DNA of 24,687 bases from IMG/VR virus record IMGVR_UViG_3300028569_002587, positions 1-24,687 of that record; one strand, 5' to 3'. Under the pieces are notes generated by a model. It ran no database searches and was not told the DNA's origin. It worked only from the letters and a program-made list of their open reading frames with translations. Origin of the DNA: a virus. Positions 22,537-24,687 of the stretch are shown piece by piece (the stretch's first letter is position 1; every line of letters starts with the position of its first letter). A program made the position numbers and the translations under genes.

Positions 22537-24687
22537 ATGTACCTTACTCTTTCACAGAAGACAAAAACTACGCCTCCTGTGATAGCGGCAACTATACCGT
22601 CTCGTTATAGTTGGCTTTCACTTGATCTTGTAGAACCCAATCTTGGTATTGCACCCGCTCTACCACCTAACGATACAAGGGTTTATCTGTTGTCTTCTGA
22701 TCATATCGGAAATAGAGGATGGTCTAGTAGTTCTTTTAGACCTTACCAATATTCCGATAGAGAAGAAGATCTTTCTATTATACCTGTAGTGGGTAATAAC
22801 GTTGTAAACAGTATAACGTTATTTGACCCTATAGGTTATGCTTCTACTATATTAAACGGTAGTAGTAATATAATAAACATAAATTTTTCTTTTATAGGTA
22901 CAGGTAATAAAAATAAAATTTCTTTTAATTTAAACAATGTAGAGCTTAATAGTGGTTATAGTTATATTGGAACAGGTACGGAGAATTTTTCTAATAATTC
23001 ATCTTTCACTCTTTTTATTGTAGGAGACAGAAATACAATAAAAAATACTGATATTTCTACTATATTAAGTGGATCAGAAAACGTAATCGACCAAAGTAAT
23101 AGCTCAATTATAATAAACGGTGATAAAAATACCGTTAAGGGAGAATACAATATTATTAATGTAGGGGATAATAATAACGTTGTAGGGTTGGCTAATTTTG
23201 CAGGAGTGGGAGATAATAATTTTATTGAAGGTATTAATAATAGTGTCGTTAGCGGTAATGATAATATATTAAAATCAAATACCAATATTCAGCAACTTAC
23301 TTCTTTTGAGTACAATCTTTCTTATAATAATACTTTAAGCAATAACAAAGTACTTGAAAAAATAGATGTTTTTTCTAAAGCTATTAACTTATATGTAGAG
23401 AGAATAGATAACAAGTATTACGCTTATGTTGGAACTCCTTTTGAAAAATTATCTACAGGTAAGGTAGATGTTTACGAAGTACAAGCAGATAATTCTTTAT
23501 CTTTCTTAAGCACTTTAGAAAACAATATCTCAGAATCTCTCTTTGGATATCATATAAGATCAAATAGCGAAAGTAAGCAACTTTACATATCAGCGCCTAA
23601 TTTATCTAATAAAGGTGGTGTATATTGTTATGACGTAAACCCGGTATTAAACAGTTTTACCTTTAGACAGATTATTGAAACTGAAGAAGTTGATATTAAT
23701 TCACTATTTGGTCACTCTTTTGCTGTCAGTCCCCGTTCTTTACTAGTGGGTGCACCTTTTCATAATAGCGGCCGTGGGGTAGCGTTTTTATTTAAGAAAA
23801 ATAATATTAGTTTGTATGAAGATTCACCTGCTTATAGACAGATTTTAGATGGTAATGGAAATCTACAAATAGGGGAAAATTTTGGGTTTTCTGTGGATAT
23901 GTCATATAACGAAAGTAATGCAGAAGAGGATTTATATGGTAACATTTACATAGGCTCTCCTAATAAAGATTATATACTTTTTATTCCATCTCCAACCCCT
24001 ACTGCAACCCCCACAGTAACAAAAACTCCTACCGTTACACACACCCCGTCAAAGACTCCCTCTATTACTGTAACACCCTCTATATCTCCTACAGTTACAG
24101 TAACAAAAACTCCTACCGTTACACACACCCCGTCAAAGACTCCCTCTATTACTGTAACACCCTCTATATCTCCTACAGTTACAGTAACGTCTACTCCTAC
24201 AGTTACAGTAACGTCTACTCCTACAATAACACCAACTGTTACGCAAACATTAGGGTTATCGCCTTCCATAACTCCTACAGTTACAGTAACGTCTACTCCT
24301 ACAGTTACAGTAACGTCTACTCCTACAATAACACCAACTGTTACGCAAACATTAGGGTTATCGCCTTCCATAACTCCTACAGTTACAATAACGTCTACTC
24401 CTACAGTTACAGTAACGTCTACTCCTACAATAACACCAACTGTTACGCAAACATTAGGGTTATCGCCTTCCATAACTCCTACAGTTACAGTAACGTCTAC
24501 TCCTACAGTTACAGTAACGTCTACTCCTACAATAACACCAACTGTTACGCAAACATTAGGGTTATCGCCTTCCATAACTCCTACAGTTACAGTAACGTCT
24601 ACTCCTACAGTTACAGTAACGTCTACTCCTACAATAACACCAACTGTTACGCAAACATTAGGGTTATCGCCTTCCATAACTCCTACA
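22537..24687 (+). CDS. Large adhesin with Asn/Gly beta repeats, FG-GAP-like segments and Thr/Pro repeats, C-terminus cut by window edge
   Basis: The frame is open from ATG 22537 to the right edge (717 codons). It starts MYLTLSQKTKTTPPV. About residues 105-250 form irregular short repeats rich in Gly-x-x-Asn (GTGNKNKISF, VGDRNTIKN, NGDKNTVKG, VGDNNNVVG, SGNDNILKS), likely a beta-solenoid. About 325-485 contains three FG-GAP/beta-propeller-like units (FGYHI...LYISAPN, FGHSFAVSPRSLLVGAPFHNSGRGVAFLF, FGFSV...IYIGSPN), as in integrin-like domains. From about residue 487 it is Thr/Pro/Val/Ser-rich tandem repeat. It is likely a long virion adhesin; no similar named protein comes to mind. It is not in a form I can assign to a T4 gene. 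Confidence 0.75.
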   Translation, partial: MYLTLSQKTKTTPPVIAATIPSRYSWLSLDLVEPNLGIAPALPPNDTRVYLLSSDHIGNRGWSSSSFRPYQYSDREEDLSIIPVVGNNVVNSITLFDPIGYASTILNGSSNIININFSFIGTGNKNKISFNLNNVELNSGYSYIGTGTENFSNNSSFTLFIVGDRNTIKNTDISTILSGSENVIDQSNSSIIINGDKNTVKGEYNIINVGDNNNVVGLANFAGVGDNNFIEGINNSVVSGNDNILKSNTNIQQLTSFEYNLSYNNTLSNNKVLEKIDVFSKAINLYVERIDNKYYAYVGTPFEKLSTGKVDVYEVQADNSLSFLSTLENNISESLFGYHIRSNSESKQLYISAPNLSNKGGVYCYDVNPVLNSFTFRQIIETEEVDINSLFGHSFAVSPRSLLVGAPFHNSGRGVAFLFKKNNISLYEDSPAYRQILDGNGNLQIGENFGFSVDMSYNESNAEEDLYGNIYIGSPNKDYILFIPSPTPTATPTVTKTPTVTHTPSKTPSITVTPSISPTVTVTKTPTVTHTPSKTPSITVTPSISPTVTVTSTPTVTVTSTPTITPTVTQTLGLSPSITPTVTVTSTPTVTVTSTPTITPTVTQTLGLSPSITPTVTITSTPTVTVTSTPTITPTVTQTLGLSPSITPTVTVTSTPTVTVTSTPTITPTVTQTLGLSPSITPTVTVTSTPTVTVTSTPTITPTVTQTLGLSPSITPT
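24021..24188 (+). repeat. Two 84-bp tandem coding repeats (28 residues, Thr/Pro-rich)
   Basis: 24021-24104 and 24105-24188 are identical as far as I can check. They encode KTPTVTHTPSKTP-type sequence in the adhesin frame. Confidence 0.88.
24169..24687 (+). repeat. At least five 102-bp tandem coding repeats (34 residues, Thr/Pro/Val)
   Basis: The marker GCCTTCCATA recurs at 24261, 24363, 24465, 24567 and 24669, an exact 102-bp period. Units are nearly identical; the third has one G-to-A change (24388 region) turning Val into Ile. Inside each unit ACTCCTACAGTTACAGTAAC is itself repeated at 18 bp. The array continues past the edge. The open minus-strand frame here is only the reverse of the repeat. 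Confidence 0.92.

Noticed and set aside
23970-24677. Long minus-strand frame of VTVGVDVTVTV repeats
   Set aside because: It is the reverse complement of the 102-bp Thr/Pro coding repeats of the plus-strand adhesin, whose frame is open from 22537 with good domain content. Period multiples of three keep the reverse frame open.

Overview
This AT-rich window is dense with genes and almost certainly comes from a T4-like (straight-tailed, contractile) marine bacteriophage of the cyanophage/pelagiphage type. The main evidence is an unmistakable gp20-type portal protein, a gp62-like clamp-loader subunit, a GroES/gp31-like co-chaperonin, a DUF366 protein, an SH3-barrel (DUF2693/WYL_2-like) protein, an FeS helicase, and many tail-fibre and virion proteins with marine T4-like signatures. 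The host cannot be read from the sequence; a low-GC marine bacterium such as SAR11 or a picocyanobacterium would fit. I see no tRNA, rRNA, CRISPR array, insertion sequence or attachment site.

Layout. Everything from base 1 to 15213 is on the minus strand and everything from 15364 to the right edge is on the plus strand, so the 150-bp gap 15214-15363 is a divergent control region. Reading the minus strand from 15213 leftwards: portal; two 65-aa proteins; a RecB-like PD-(D/E)XK nuclease; a dCMP-deaminase-like enzyme; a tight four-gene tail-fibre operon ending in a glycine-rich adhesin (11826-8001); a zinc-ribbon protein coupled to a small PD-(D/E)XK protein; an HExxH metallopeptidase; a DUF932-like protein; a 67-aa protein; a strong terminator; two coiled-coil fibres; a second terminator; a 32-aa lysine-rich protein; and a BspA-type leucine-rich-repeat protein that runs off the left edge.

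Reading the plus strand from 15364: DUF366 protein; clamp-loader small subunit; co-chaperonin; SH3-barrel protein; a hypothetical; a DinG/XPD-like helicase; then five virion genes, the last running off the right edge in a Thr/Pro-rich tandem-repeat region.

How it works together. The window mixes replication and nucleotide-metabolism functions (clamp loader, helicase, deaminase, nucleases), folding (co-chaperonin), head assembly (portal) and an unusually rich set of host-recognition proteins. At least three adhesin architectures are visible: leucine-rich repeats, a polyglycine-rich tip, and an FG-GAP-like protein with Thr/Pro repeats. A TAAATA-core box resembling the T4/cyanophage late promoter lies 5 to 17 nt upstream of many virion genes and is not seen close to the replication-type genes. 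At five genes the spacing is exactly 5 nt, which would place the transcription start on the start codon. One conserved virion gene (19070) appears to start with ATT behind a perfect Shine-Dalgarno sequence. These two points are the most unusual signals in the window.

No stretch over 300 bases lacks a gene. The longest gaps are 15214-15363 and 6388-6517, and both are described.
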